NCBI GenBank assembly: GCA_947652115.1
Contig: OX393561.1
Location: 24,561,878 to 24,625,877, forward strand
Reading direction: 5' to 3'
From: Blastomussa wellsi
Lineage: Eukaryota > Cnidaria > Anthozoa > Scleractinia > Plerogyridae
Length of the DNA stretch: 64,000 nucleotides
In this document: one piece after another, positions 8,764-19,700 of the stretch
Layout of the letters: each line of letters starts with the position of its first letter
Numbering within the stretch: the stretch's first letter is position 1
Made by a program: the position numbers and the translations under genes
Notes under the pieces: model-generated
Database searches by the model: none
Told to the model about the DNA's origin: nothing
The model's input: only the letters and a program-made list of their open reading frames with translations

Positions 8764-9915
8764 TGGCCAGCAACTCGGAGTTTAGCGAGTCCCTTGATTC
8801 ATCAGAATCTATGGATGAAAGTGAGGATTCAGCTGGAGAATGGGAGACTATAGAAACAGAATTAACTCCCTACCAAGATGAACCACTCGCTGATGTTGAT
8901 GATGGTGGCGGCGAGTCGATTGTCGAAGAAGAAACAGACGTGGATGGTCTCACTCCAGTGGTTCTGGAGCAGAGATACGACAGAACTGTCAGTGTAGATT
9001 CCTGGTTAGTAAAGTTCTAGTGTTTTTAGGTTAAATGTCCTTCAAAATACGCGTGAAAAGATTGTTCTTAATCGGCGCCATATTTGTTTACATTTGTAGG
9101 TGTCGTTGTCAAGCTTGCAATACCGCTACATTAGTTGGTTCCCTCGAATATCGTTGCTGCCGAGAAGTTTCAAGCGCATCACCAATGATGGTTTTTGATG
9201 GATCAATTGAACACATCAACTGCAACACCGAGCACAACGACTACGATGCGATAACAAATCGCGCAGTTCTTTTACAAGTGGCCCCTTTGTTGCGAAACAA
9301 GGATGGAGGGACTTACCGCCGACGAAATGGGATGTCAGAAAACGAGTGAGTGTTAACCTAGAGAAGTTATTTCTTCGATAGCTAAGTTTCAGAACTGTGA
9401 AGCAAATCAGGGAAGTCTTTCGCTTTGTTTATTTTGCATGGTTCCTTAAATAACAGTGACGTTTTTAGAAAACAGGTGCTACTGGAGCTTTTGAGGTATT
9501 AGGACTTGAAGTTAGAAAATAATTCACTCGATGGAAACAGCCGTGGTACTTTTGTGTATACTAGATCACTGATATCAAAACTATGTGAATGGTAAAAATT
9601 TTACATTGCCCCCTCCCCACACACACACACACACAAACACATAAGGGCCTCTGAGGGACTTGAGGCGGGGGGGGGGGGGGGGGGGCTGCAATCACAAGGA
9701 ATCTCCTCTGTTCAAATCTAATGATATCTGATTTTGTTGTCTATTTTAGGTTCATCAGGGCAGTTGCATACAGGTGGACAACTCGATGGCTTTGTGGTTA
9801 CATGGGGTGGGACAACTCTCGCCCATTACCTGCCTGTGTTTATCACAGCATTCGAAATAAATACCCTTCAAATAATTCAAGAGGATATGCTAATGCTCGA
9901 GCCAGAGAGAATTAA
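8764..9915 (+). CDS. P2X7 cytoplasmic-domain-like zinc protein (Kolobok companion gene)
   Basis: There are three exons: 8,764-9,004, 9,100-9,345 and 9,750-9,915, with GT-AG borders and matching phases. Exon 1 is an acidic Ser/Glu/Asp-rich lead ending at a Trp codon. Exon 2 has CRCQAC, then CC, then an NCNTEHNDYDAI stretch, and exon 3 has the RFIRAVAYRW and PACVYHSIRNKYP motifs. This order of Cys/His motifs is that of the zinc-binding P2X7 receptor C-terminal (ballast) domain found in many stand-alone cnidarian genes. There are no membrane segments, so this is not a receptor. All three frames look open. Confidence 0.65.
9602..9688. repeat. CA and poly-G simple repeats
   Basis: A short CA run (9,617-9,640) is followed by about 18 consecutive G at 9,667-9,685, inside intron 2 of the P2X7-like gene. 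Length is unreliable in such runs. Confidence 0.8.
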
Positions 9916-12295
9916 CAGACACTGAATTTTACAGGACAAAAAACAAATTTATTTTTTATAGTTGTATGATTGTAAGATAATGTTCAGTTAATATATTTGT
10001 TTAGTTTGGGCCAGTTCAATTTCTGTTATTGACTGAGTATAAAGAAGTCAAAAAAGATTAAAAGCAGAATACATGTAAAAAAAATCTTAGTAGAAAGAAC
10101 AAATTGTGAACATATATAAAAGGAATGAAAATGTGGCTAGTCCATTGTTTATTTTTCATTTTTTGCGTTTGAAAAAGACTATGGTACTGTTAAAGATTAA
10201 TGCAAACAGGAACAGTTTGTTACTGTAAAAGTTGCAAGGCTTGCATCATTTTACAAAATAAATACAACTATTTCAGTGCCAATGGCCGGTGCAATAAACA
10301 CAGACTGTACATCAATTTCACTGGCGATTTCAAGCAAATAACTATTATTTGTTTTGACTCACTCTATTCAACAATAACATAAATAAATCTGAGAGCACAA
10401 GCAAGTCACTTATGACAACTGTCCCAACTTATTTTTTGTGTTGGCTTTTACGACCACGTGTGGCCTTTTTAGATGTTTGTCTGGTGTTAGTCTTGCTTGA
10501 CTTTCTTTTCCTGGACTGTGTAGAACCACTGCTAGATTGTAGTTTAGCCTGCTCTGCTTCTGAAAAAAAAATTGCATCCCAAATAAAATGTTCATAAAAT
10601 TGTTAATATTTGGTCTATTTCAATGAAAAATGGTCTCGGAAAGAGCAGTTTATTTCCATAATAAAATTGTATCCCCCGATTATCTATGATATGGTTGACC
10701 ACCCCTGGAAATTTTAACATTTCTTTGTTTTACATACTTGCAGTGTTACACATAGCTCATATTACTCTACGAACTGAGAGCTGCAAAATAAGCTATAGTT
10801 TAGGGGTATACCTAGCATGCCTGAAAACTGGTGCATTTGTGAACTTTTTTACTTTGACATTTTCAACCTGTTTATGTCAAAGCCATTATTTCCTTCCTCA
10901 ATTTTGATATGAAATAAGAACTGCACTTATTAAGACCTTTCAAATGGTTTTTATACATGGCCATTAAGGTTTTACTTACGAGTTTGGAAAAAGGGGTATA
11001 AAAATTCAGGAGTTAAAGGGTTAAAGCATCTTATAAACTAAGCAGTCAAACCAATTTACTGGTTGAGTAAAACTTGTAGGTAAAAACCAAAGGGTAATAT
11101 AGAGTGGCTTTTACATGATCAGAGTAGGTGATTCTACCATCCTTTTTTACATCGCAGTGTAGTGCACTATTGTCCTTGTAGATGGCTGTTTATCATTGAC
11201 CTAGTTTTTCGGTATGCATAAAAAAATTACAGCACAAGAATTCAACAAGTAAAGACAACATGTTTACCTGATGGAAAGAGGGCTGTTCTAGGCATTTTCT
11301 TTCTGACTTTGTAACCCTGGATGGCTTCGTCTCTATTCTTTCTATCTGGAAACTTTCGATTAAGAGGCTCTGGTACCTTAGCAGAATATTTGTCGAGGAC
11401 CCTTTTCATTTCTGACTTTGGCAGGGTAAACAACAGTCTCTTCAACGTGTCCACATAACCTAAAAACATAGGCACGCGATGCATGCAAAAGTTATTTTTT
11501 GATTTGGTGACTACGTGACACCTTAGAGCCTATTGTATTATGGGGGATGGTAAACAAGGTGTATTATGGGATTGTTAAAACAGTCCATTGAATCTTGGTG
11601 CACTTACAGGTAATTATTTACAGTTTGTATGATTATATAATTATAAATCAAGAGGGTTGATCATGAAGAAAGAAATGTTTTTTTTCCACCAACTCACTCA
11701 TTCAGATGTCAACTTACCATAAGTTGGAGGGCATGCCACCTCTCGAACAACCTCCACCCCCAGTTTAAACTTTGGGTATGTGACACGTACATACTCTTTT
11801 CCATCCCTTGTCATTTGTGTCTCTCTTTGTATGTTTTCGTTGAAATGCAAACTTGCCAGTATGTGCCTTGAAAAAAAAAACAAAGCAAACAAGCAGAAAA
11901 GTGAAGAAGAGTACAGCAAGCCTACTGGGTAAAGAAGATGCCTTTGTTAGCCAAGTTAGCAAAGAAAAAAGAAGAAATGAACTGAATAAACAAAAATATT
12001 AATCAATACACATGCCCATTTCTATCAAGGACTGTTACTATACAACTGGAATTGGTAAGAAAGTCGTCATTCTGGACAGACAACATACCTACAAAGTGAT
12101 CCAAGCCAAGAATAACAAATCAACTTTGGATGCCAGTAATTCAACGTGGCATGAAAGCCTTCAAGGCAGCTTGTTTGGGCATCGGGTGACATATTCATTA
12201 TGTCATTCTGTAAGGCTGTCTTAGTAAGCAATGCCTTCAGTTTGTCATAAGCGGCTGTACCTAAAAGAAAAAAGTGAAACATACATGTAGCATTA

Positions 12296-12394
12296 GTCTC
12301 CTTCGCAGCCATTGTGGTGCTCTTCACGCAATGCTCCCTCTCCCACGGAGGGAGCGTTGCGTGAGAAGCCCCACAACAGCTGTGAAGGAGACTT
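12296..12394. mobile_element. Foldback MITE
   Basis: AGTCTCCTTCGCAGC at one end pairs with GCTGTGAAGGAGACT at the other, and the middle repeats GGGAGCGTTGCGTGA as an inverted copy. The whole 99 nt can form a long hairpin. A TAA microsatellite follows. Confidence 0.7.
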
Positions 12395-12405
12395 GTGTAG
12401 CATAC

Positions 12406-12407
<2 letters not shown>

Positions 12408-12440
<33 letters not shown>
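12408..12440. repeat. (TAA)n microsatellite
   Basis: About eleven tandem TAA units. They are probably the 3' tail of the adjoining foldback element or of the SINE that follows. Confidence 0.9.
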
Positions 12441-12535
12441 GACTTTATTTAAGTGTCGATGTATTTAGCACCACTGTGCTAATTGGGGACACTGTAAATA
12501 CGTAAACAAATATTGTAAATGAAACAGAAAGTTCT

Positions 12536-12712
12536 TAAAAATCCCAACTGGCAGGAGGCAGACCAGTTGGCTATTTACAAAGCGTGGAGGAGTTGAATTC
12601 AGGACCACCGAAGACAAATCCGTTTTAGTGACAGGGAGGAGGACTCGAACCCGGGACCACCAGATTACAAGTCCAGCGCCCTGACCACTAGGCCACGCTC
12701 GCCTCCCATTAA
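12536..12712 (-). mobile_element. tRNA-derived SINE
   Basis: On the minus strand the head (about 12,712-12,637) has A-box-like GTGGCCTAGTGGTCAG and B-box GGGTTCGAGTCC, with a tRNA-like anticodon arm. The body ends in a segment (CAACTGGCAGGAGGCAGACC on the plus strand) shared with the SINE at 25,586. This is the head and body of a pol-III SINE, not a functional tRNA, since acceptor pairing is poor. Confidence 0.75.
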
Positions 12713-12934
12713 ACTATGAAATACAAAGTAATGCTTTGTATTTGCACAGTTCTCCCGGATCCACTTTGCAATCCCTCTATGGCGGTCTGAGACAAATGTA
12801 GCAATTGTCACACCAAGGCTTTGTAAATAGGCAAAGCATCTCTTGGCCCCTTCCAATTCAGTCTGCTGGCTACCTTTTGTTTCATTAGCCTGTGAAAAGA
12901 ACAGGTAAGTAAGAGATGCTTATAAATTGCAGTA

Positions 12935-13227
12935 CAGTTGAACCTTGATAATCCGGAATTAGCGACGTGTACACGCTGTAGAAGCTTGAAGGAAACTGAT
13001 TTAATTGAACATTCTAGACAGAAATGACTTGTACAACAAACTGATTTATTTGAAAATTGTAAGCAGAAATGGCTCGTGAATGTGCCTCATTCTTGATTAA
13101 ACATTGCGGTTTTCCAAATTCTTTCAGTGTTGACTCATTAATATTCATATTTTTGAATATCTGGAATCTCGATTATCCGGACTATTCGGTCCAGTCCCCA
13201 AAGGTCCGGATAATCGAGGTTTGGCTG
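12935..13227. mobile_element. pogo/Tigger-like MITE
   Basis: CAGTTGAACCTTGATAATCC at the left mirrors GGATAATCGAGGTTTGGCTG at the right, and both ends abut TA. A second inverted pair (ATTATCCGGACT region) lies inside. It lies between transposase exons, so it is intronic. Confidence 0.75.
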
Positions 13228-16138
13228 TAATACCAATGATTTACAGCATAAAGACTACATTTAAAAAGTGCACTGGGTAGCAATAACTACATTCAATTTG
13301 GTTTTTGAAAATAACATACCTGAACCAGCTCAAAGTGGACAATTTTCATAATAGTTGTGCAGAACATGGTATAAATACCATACTTTGCAGAATGACCAAC
13401 CGAGTCGAATCGTCCATCTCCTGTCCAGGACACATCTTTCAACTGCTTAATTTTGGAAATAAGGTCAGCCCTGTAACTTTCCCAGTGGTGCAGAATGACA
13501 GGAAACAGGAAGGACTTCTGGTGTCTAAAATATGTGCGGGCAGAATAAACTTGCACTCCCAGATGTCGAAACACAAGCAGCACCTTGTTGATCGACGCAC
13601 CTGCCGTTAAGATGGCGAAACTCAACAGCAAATTGCCAATGGGGTATTTCCCCAGAATGGGAGGTGGCTGGGATCTCCAAACAAATGAACCAATGAACCA
13701 TTTCTGTGTCACAGTGACCATGGTGCCATTTGCCTTCATTGATGCAGTTGGCCCGCCCTCCTTACACTTCAAACAGAAAAGGGTAAAGAGTTGGAGCAAC
13801 ATGCTGTAAAAGACAATAAACTTTGGCTCATCATATGCTGGGGCGTCTGGATCCACTCTGAAAAAAAATGTACATGTTAAAAATCTGTCATGCCTGTAAT
13901 CCAAGAAAACATTTTTCCACAACCTGTACTCGTAATGTACGTAACTTCTGCTAAAAGTCAAATTTTGAGAACAGGTAGGTGCAGAACAAGTCATAAATTC
14001 CTTTTCTTGGTTCTCAATTACCATAAGACTTTAAAACAGTAATTGATTATGCTGAACATTACAAATACAAGAAAATCTTACTTCCCATTCACAAAAACTT
14101 CCAAATCCAAGTTATATATGCATACATTTTATCAATAAATGAAATAATAATAATTGAAATTATTTCATAGACATACCTTATGTCACTTTCTGTTGTTTCA
14201 TCTGATTTATCATCTTCTGCCTGACTTTCATCATCCTCGGTACTTTCACCTCGTACCTGCGACTGCCAGTCACTGTCCTCATCAGTGTCTGTACATGTAT
14301 CTGTGCCTGTGCCAGACTAGACAAAATAGTCTGGGGTTGCAGTAGCCTCCTTTTCTTCGTCCGCATCCTCTTCATCTTCCACATCCCCTTCTGAGGCTGT
14401 GTCAACTATTTTCTGTAGAAATAAATAAACAACAGCAAATTTTAACAATCCAACAAGCAGATCATGATGAGATGTCTAGTGGAGTGAACACAAACAATAA
14501 TAATTATTTTGAACTGAAATATTAGACAAAAAAAGGTATGCATAGCCTTTATATGTATCATGTACAGCACTTACGTCTTTCAGTTCCCTGATGTTTAGTC
14601 TCAGCTCTTTGATGGTTTTCTTGAGTCGGTTATTGGATCTTTTGAGGGAATCACATTTCTTTTTAAAGGAAGAGTCTGTGCTTTCAGGGGAGGTTGGGGT
14701 TACCACTATGGACAGACTTTGTTCAGTTCCAGTTAAAAAGCTGTCAGCAACAGAAGAAACACCAACTGATGGGGCAGCTGCCGATACACTGGAACAGGTG
14801 CTGTGAGGTGAGTTTGAAAGAAGAGGTGTGTTCACAACTGGTTGAGAACCCACTGTTGTACTGGTTCTGACAGCCAAGTCGGAGGCAGTAACAGTCACCG
14901 GAAGAGCTTGTGGCACAGGTGCTGCGTCACTGATGGAGCTAGTGGCAGGTGAATCATCAGCAACTGGAGGATCAGAGCTCATAAATGCATCTTCAGAAAC
15001 GATGGTGTCTGATTCAGCCCTCCTCTTTTTGGGCTCTGAGGAGCATGTTCCTGATTCGGAGTGGGCATCTCGCTTTAGCTGAAAATAAAATGTTTTGTGA
15101 AACTTGTTACTTATCATATAATAATCTTTTCCTAGTGCTTTTATTCTCACGCATGCACACACACCAAACACATAAAATCATCAAGTCACACTAGCATAGG
15201 ATCATTTCTAGCATTCGCTTCTACATAATTCGGTATAATCTAAGCTGTTACTTCATAAATCTTCGAGTAAATCCGCACCAATTCACGCATAATAAGAGTG
15301 ACTATTTAGACAAGTCACAAGAATAATAACAAAGTATGTTCGCTTACTTGTCACATTTTACAAAATCATCAAGTCACAGAAGCACAAGATCATTTCTAGC
15401 ATTCGCTTCTACATAACTCTGTCTAATCTACACTCTAACTTCACAAATCGTCGAGCAAATCCGCACCAATATTCTCGCGTAATAAGCTTGATTATTTAGA
15501 CAAGTCACAAGAATAATAACAAAGCGTGTTCGCTTACTTGTCGCTTTTGGCGTTCACTCAGAACTTGTAATCCTTCTGGCAGAACGGTGTGGCGAGTCGG
15601 AATTGAGCCCTTAATCAAGTTCCTCTTCAATTTTACACCCTCCATGCCCTCAAGAGAAGAGGCAAGGCTGTTTTCGAAGCAGCTTTTCTCGAAGTGAGCC
15701 GAGCAGAGGGAAGCATACTTACTGATCGGCTCGTGGAAATCTACACGATGCCGCTGCACGAATTTGATCCATTTCGATCGTACAACCGGATCTGTCGGGA
15801 AAACATGCATAGAAATGCCCGGTGTGTAAAATGTATTAGTGTAACTTTCGTTGTTCGGCGCTCCAGCCACGCATTATCTCCCTCCTTTCTTGACTGGTTT
15901 CTTCTTATTTTCCGCCATGTTGTGATCTGAGTCAAATCAACTGACGTCACAAGACAAAATCACGTGACTTTTTGACCGCGCGGCTTTCGGACAAATTTTG
16001 AGTCAAAATCGAGGCATTTTCGACCGCAAAAAAAAGCGCTTGCCAAAACTTTTAAAATCTTAAAAGCTCAGAATCATTTTTACACATATCAAGGATCAAA
16101 AAAATGAAGAGAAAAAATTTGTGTCATATACACTTTAA

Positions 16139-16709
16139 AACTAACTGAAAATTGCTTCAATAAGTAAACATGCAATGAAAGCAGTCATAGAAAGAGGATA
16201 CAACAATCTAACTTTCAATGCACAGGAAAGAGCATAAACAGCTATGATAACTCCTGGGAATGAAAACAAACTTATTACTTGACCCAACATCAACTTTATC
16301 TTTGTCTCCATGGTCAATATCTGTAACACAATGGTTTTTCACCAATGAAATACAGTCATTGGGTCAATAGCTGAACAAGAATAGGAAAATGTTCTATTAC
16401 ATGGCAATCAGGTATAAAAATACATGTATAATAGCCGAGATCTGAATCAAACTTCCAGCTGTGTCATCTCTTCTTGATGGACTTGAAATGTGAATAAAAT
16501 TGTTATTATAATCATGAAATCATATTTTCTTTTTGTTTCAACTGGCAACAATATTTTTTTGGACTCAAAAAAACAACAACAACGCAAGGAGTGAACATTC
16601 AGTGGTACTCCTCACTTTGAATGCAACGTGTTCCCCTAAGGTATGAATAATGCTCTTCAGTAAAACACAACTGAAAGTGCTTAGGAATATGACAACAGGA
16701 ATCAGATTT
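16139..16709. other. Non-coding part of IS3EU element
   Basis: AT-rich sequence between the Kolobok right end and the stop of the HECT gene. I see no gene; short runs of open frame have no recognisable motif. Confidence 0.6.
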
Positions 16710-19700
16710 TCAGAATCTACCATATCCTACAGCTCCTGATAGTAACGAAAGATTGCATGCTGCCTTGAACTCCTCATAGCAACTATGTGAGATTGGTAGT
16801 ATCACTTTACGAAAACAACTGTCTGCCTCAAGAAGTGTCCTTCTGGTATCAGTCTGAAATGCAACTTCCAAATCCTCTTGTGGGTCAAGAACTGTTCTGC
16901 CAGTAATGAACATCACCAGTGAGTTACTTAGTGGGTATCCCGTGTTTTCATCTGCAAGGTTAACCCCCAAAACAAAGTGCATAAGAAAATTAATATTGAA
17001 TTGTTGCCATGTCTCTCCAACCTTTTACTTTGAGATATGGTGGATATTGACTTCAATCAATATTGCTACATACAAATGACTCTTTTCACTTAATGTCAAT
17101 GGCATTACTAGTGGACCATTTCTATTTCCTTTTTCTATTTAGAAATGCCATGTAGGTGTTCAAAACACTGCCAGGGACTTTTTTAGGCAAACTGCTTATT
17201 TACATGTGTATGGCAAGTTCATGTGTAAAGGCAGACATGGTGAGGTTTCACTGCTTCCATGGGAATCATGTCACTTGATGTACTTGTCCATGTTTCTAAA
17301 AACTTATTTTCAATTTGACATTCCACATGTTCACATTCTAGCATCTAGCAGCTGTGTGCATTTGTGATTAGAATTCAGTCTCAAAACCATAACTCCAAAT
17401 GTAACAAAAGAACTGAATGATTTTACCCTCAGATGGGAATAGTACAGTACAAGCACATTACTCACCTACATTTGAGCTAGTGTTGTCGACATACTCAAGA
17501 AACCATTCCCAAGCCTGTGCTTGAGCTTCACCAACAATTTCATGGATGGGATGTGCTTGAAGTAACTTGCTTTTCAGTATGTCCATGTCAACTGAAGCTT
17601 CTTCCATTGAGGGAAATACAAATTTAGTTATGGAGGGATGCTTGCGAAGCAAATCACCCAGTCCAAGTGTGTTAAGACCTCGGAAGAATGAGTCAAGGGC
17701 AATTGTTCTCGTAACCAACACTTCGGCAACAAGGAGATCCTTGATAGCCTTCTCTTTGTTAACATCACTCAGTGGTACTGCATCTGTTAGTCCATGTCGG
17801 ACCAGCAACTCCTCAACCTTATCTTTTGCTTCATCATCTACCTGATGCATAACCTGTTCTTTTAAAATCTAAAGGACATGGTGAAGCAATGTTCATTCTG
17901 TTTAGTAACAACACAAGTACACAGTATTGGCTTAATATGTTTTGAAATAGGTACAGTATGTAACAATTGGCAGTCTTAAAGAAAATTGGGTGGAATCACT
18001 ATGTTTTCCAATTTTAATATTGTAATAGGCTGGTAGTAGAAAGGAGAAAGTGATGGATACCTCTCTAGAAACTGAGGCAATGGAAATTTGAAAGTTGTGT
18101 GAGAACATGTTATAATAAGTTAATAAGTTAGTGTTGCTGTTGGGTTAGGGGAGGGGTAGGTGCAAAGTTGCCCAGAAACTGATATTGATCTGCATTTTGC
18201 AAGCTGCTTGATACATGGCAAGTGTTACAGTAAGATTCATAAGTTTAAGCATTGTAACAACAAAACTTTCATTGTAGCCTATCTAACCTTTTCTTCCAGG
18301 AGTCCCTTGAGCTCAAGATCGCTTAGATCATCCATTGTAACAAGGGTCGCAGCCTTCTCCAAGGAACCAGTGTTAAGGTATTTAACTACAGCAGGAGATA
18401 GGCCTACCAATCCTGGGCCATCATGCTTCAAACTATGTGCCACAAGTTTCCCTGCTACTTGAAAACACCCTGAAGAAACAGCATCTACTCCATAAAAGGG
18501 GATTAGATGTTCCTCTTGACCACCAAACAACTGCATATTGAATACAGGATCAACTTTACTCAAGGAGCATAGAGAACTGCATTCTGTTAACATCAATATA
18601 TGCTGTGCCTTGCTCTGTCTGGCATCTGTAGGACTGCATAATTTTCACAGCTGTGGAAGCATGTGTGGTAATGGATGGCTTGCCTACGAAAGAGACAAAT
18701 TGTACAATAACTGTCAATAGTATATTGAATTAACATTGCACACTGCAATGATTCCGTTTTGGGCAATCCTTCCAATGAATGCCCTTTTTCTAATAAATTA
18801 TCCTCCTTGATTTTTGGTCACTGTTGTTGTCTTTTTGTTAAGGAACTTCTCTGATTGACATAAATGTGAATACTATTGACTATATTGACTTGGAAGAAAA
18901 GAAAACAGTGATATTACGAGTCTATTACCCATACATGTCGTCTATCATTCTAATAATCTCTCAAGGTTGAAGGTACCTGAAGTTTGGGCTTACCAGTTTC
19001 AGTAGAGCTACTATCCCTGTCACCAGCATTTGAACCTTACAATTAATCATATGACAAAATATTAATGACCCAAACAGTAAAATATAATTTTGATTGCATA
19101 CCTGTACAATCAAGTAGACCCATTATAAATCTAGGAGAAATATTTATGTTGCATGTTATGCAACAACTTAAGAAGCTGCATGTCAGGAAAAAAACATTCA
19201 GTGAAGTTTGAATGCTACTAGGCCTCAATTTGACAGCTCCATTATTTTACAAACAAAGGAGATGAAATGTTGCAAGCTTTTGACTGCTTATAAGAAATTC
19301 AACTAAAATTTCATCCTCTTCAAGGAAAAACAATTTTATAAACATTCACAACAAAATAAGGTGTTGTGGGTTCTTAATACTGACCCGATTCCAAAAGTAG
19401 ATCTATTGCTTCTTCAAGACTACCACCAATGTCCAGAGCTGACTGCAGGTCAGAGCTTGATTTAACAGGAAAAATTCCTTGTAAATCTGCAAGGGCAGTG
19501 GGACTGATTGCACTCTTTTCCTGCCATCCTTAAAATGTAAGATATTTAAAGCATGATTACAACCAAGCAACATTTGTATTGCACCTTTTCGTTTTCATCC
19601 CCAGGATCAACATGTAAAACATTTTTATATTTGTGCAGTGAGAGAAATCAAATTTTATGCATAAGAAAACATTGAAAAGAAAAAGAGACAATTTCTACAA

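Larger units (their letters stand above)
10429..15918 (-). pseudogene. Kolobok transposase, THAP-type, spliced and damaged
   Basis: The gene starts at ATG 15,918 next to the right TIR. Exon 1 has a THAP-like zinc domain (HVFPTDPVVRSKWIKFVQRH, CSAHF, GSIPTRH), but an in-frame TAA follows codon 14 and one expected Cys reads Tyr. Further exons encode a Ser/Thr-rich linker and leucine-rich coiled coil (15,079-14,577), an acidic exon with an in-frame TAG (14,420-14,177), and the catalytic region. That region shows the conserved WRSQPPP, GNLLLSFAILTAG and DGRFDSVGHSAKYGIYTMF blocks (13,860-13,320), SDRHRGIAKWIRE (12,860-12,720), LEGFHATLNYWHPK (12,230-12,130) and later exons. The end is a Lys-rich tail at 10,560-10,429. 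It would have cut and pasted the element at TTAA; it now looks inactive. Confidence 0.7.
8502..16134 (-). mobile_element. Kolobok-family DNA transposon
   Basis: Its ends are AGTGCATATGACACAAA at the left and the matching complement at the right, flanked by TTAA at 8,498-8,501 and 16,135-16,138, the target duplication of the Kolobok superfamily. Inside are a spliced THAP-type transposase gene on the minus strand and a P2X7-like domain gene on the plus strand, running toward each other. It lies wholly inside the IS3EU element, so it is younger. Internal passengers are a foldback MITE, a SINE and a pogo-like MITE. Confidence 0.85.

Noticed and set aside
12637..12712. Functional tRNA gene
   Set aside because: A- and B-boxes are present but acceptor arms do not pair well and a SINE body follows; the same holds at 25,681-25,755 and 61,397-61,463.
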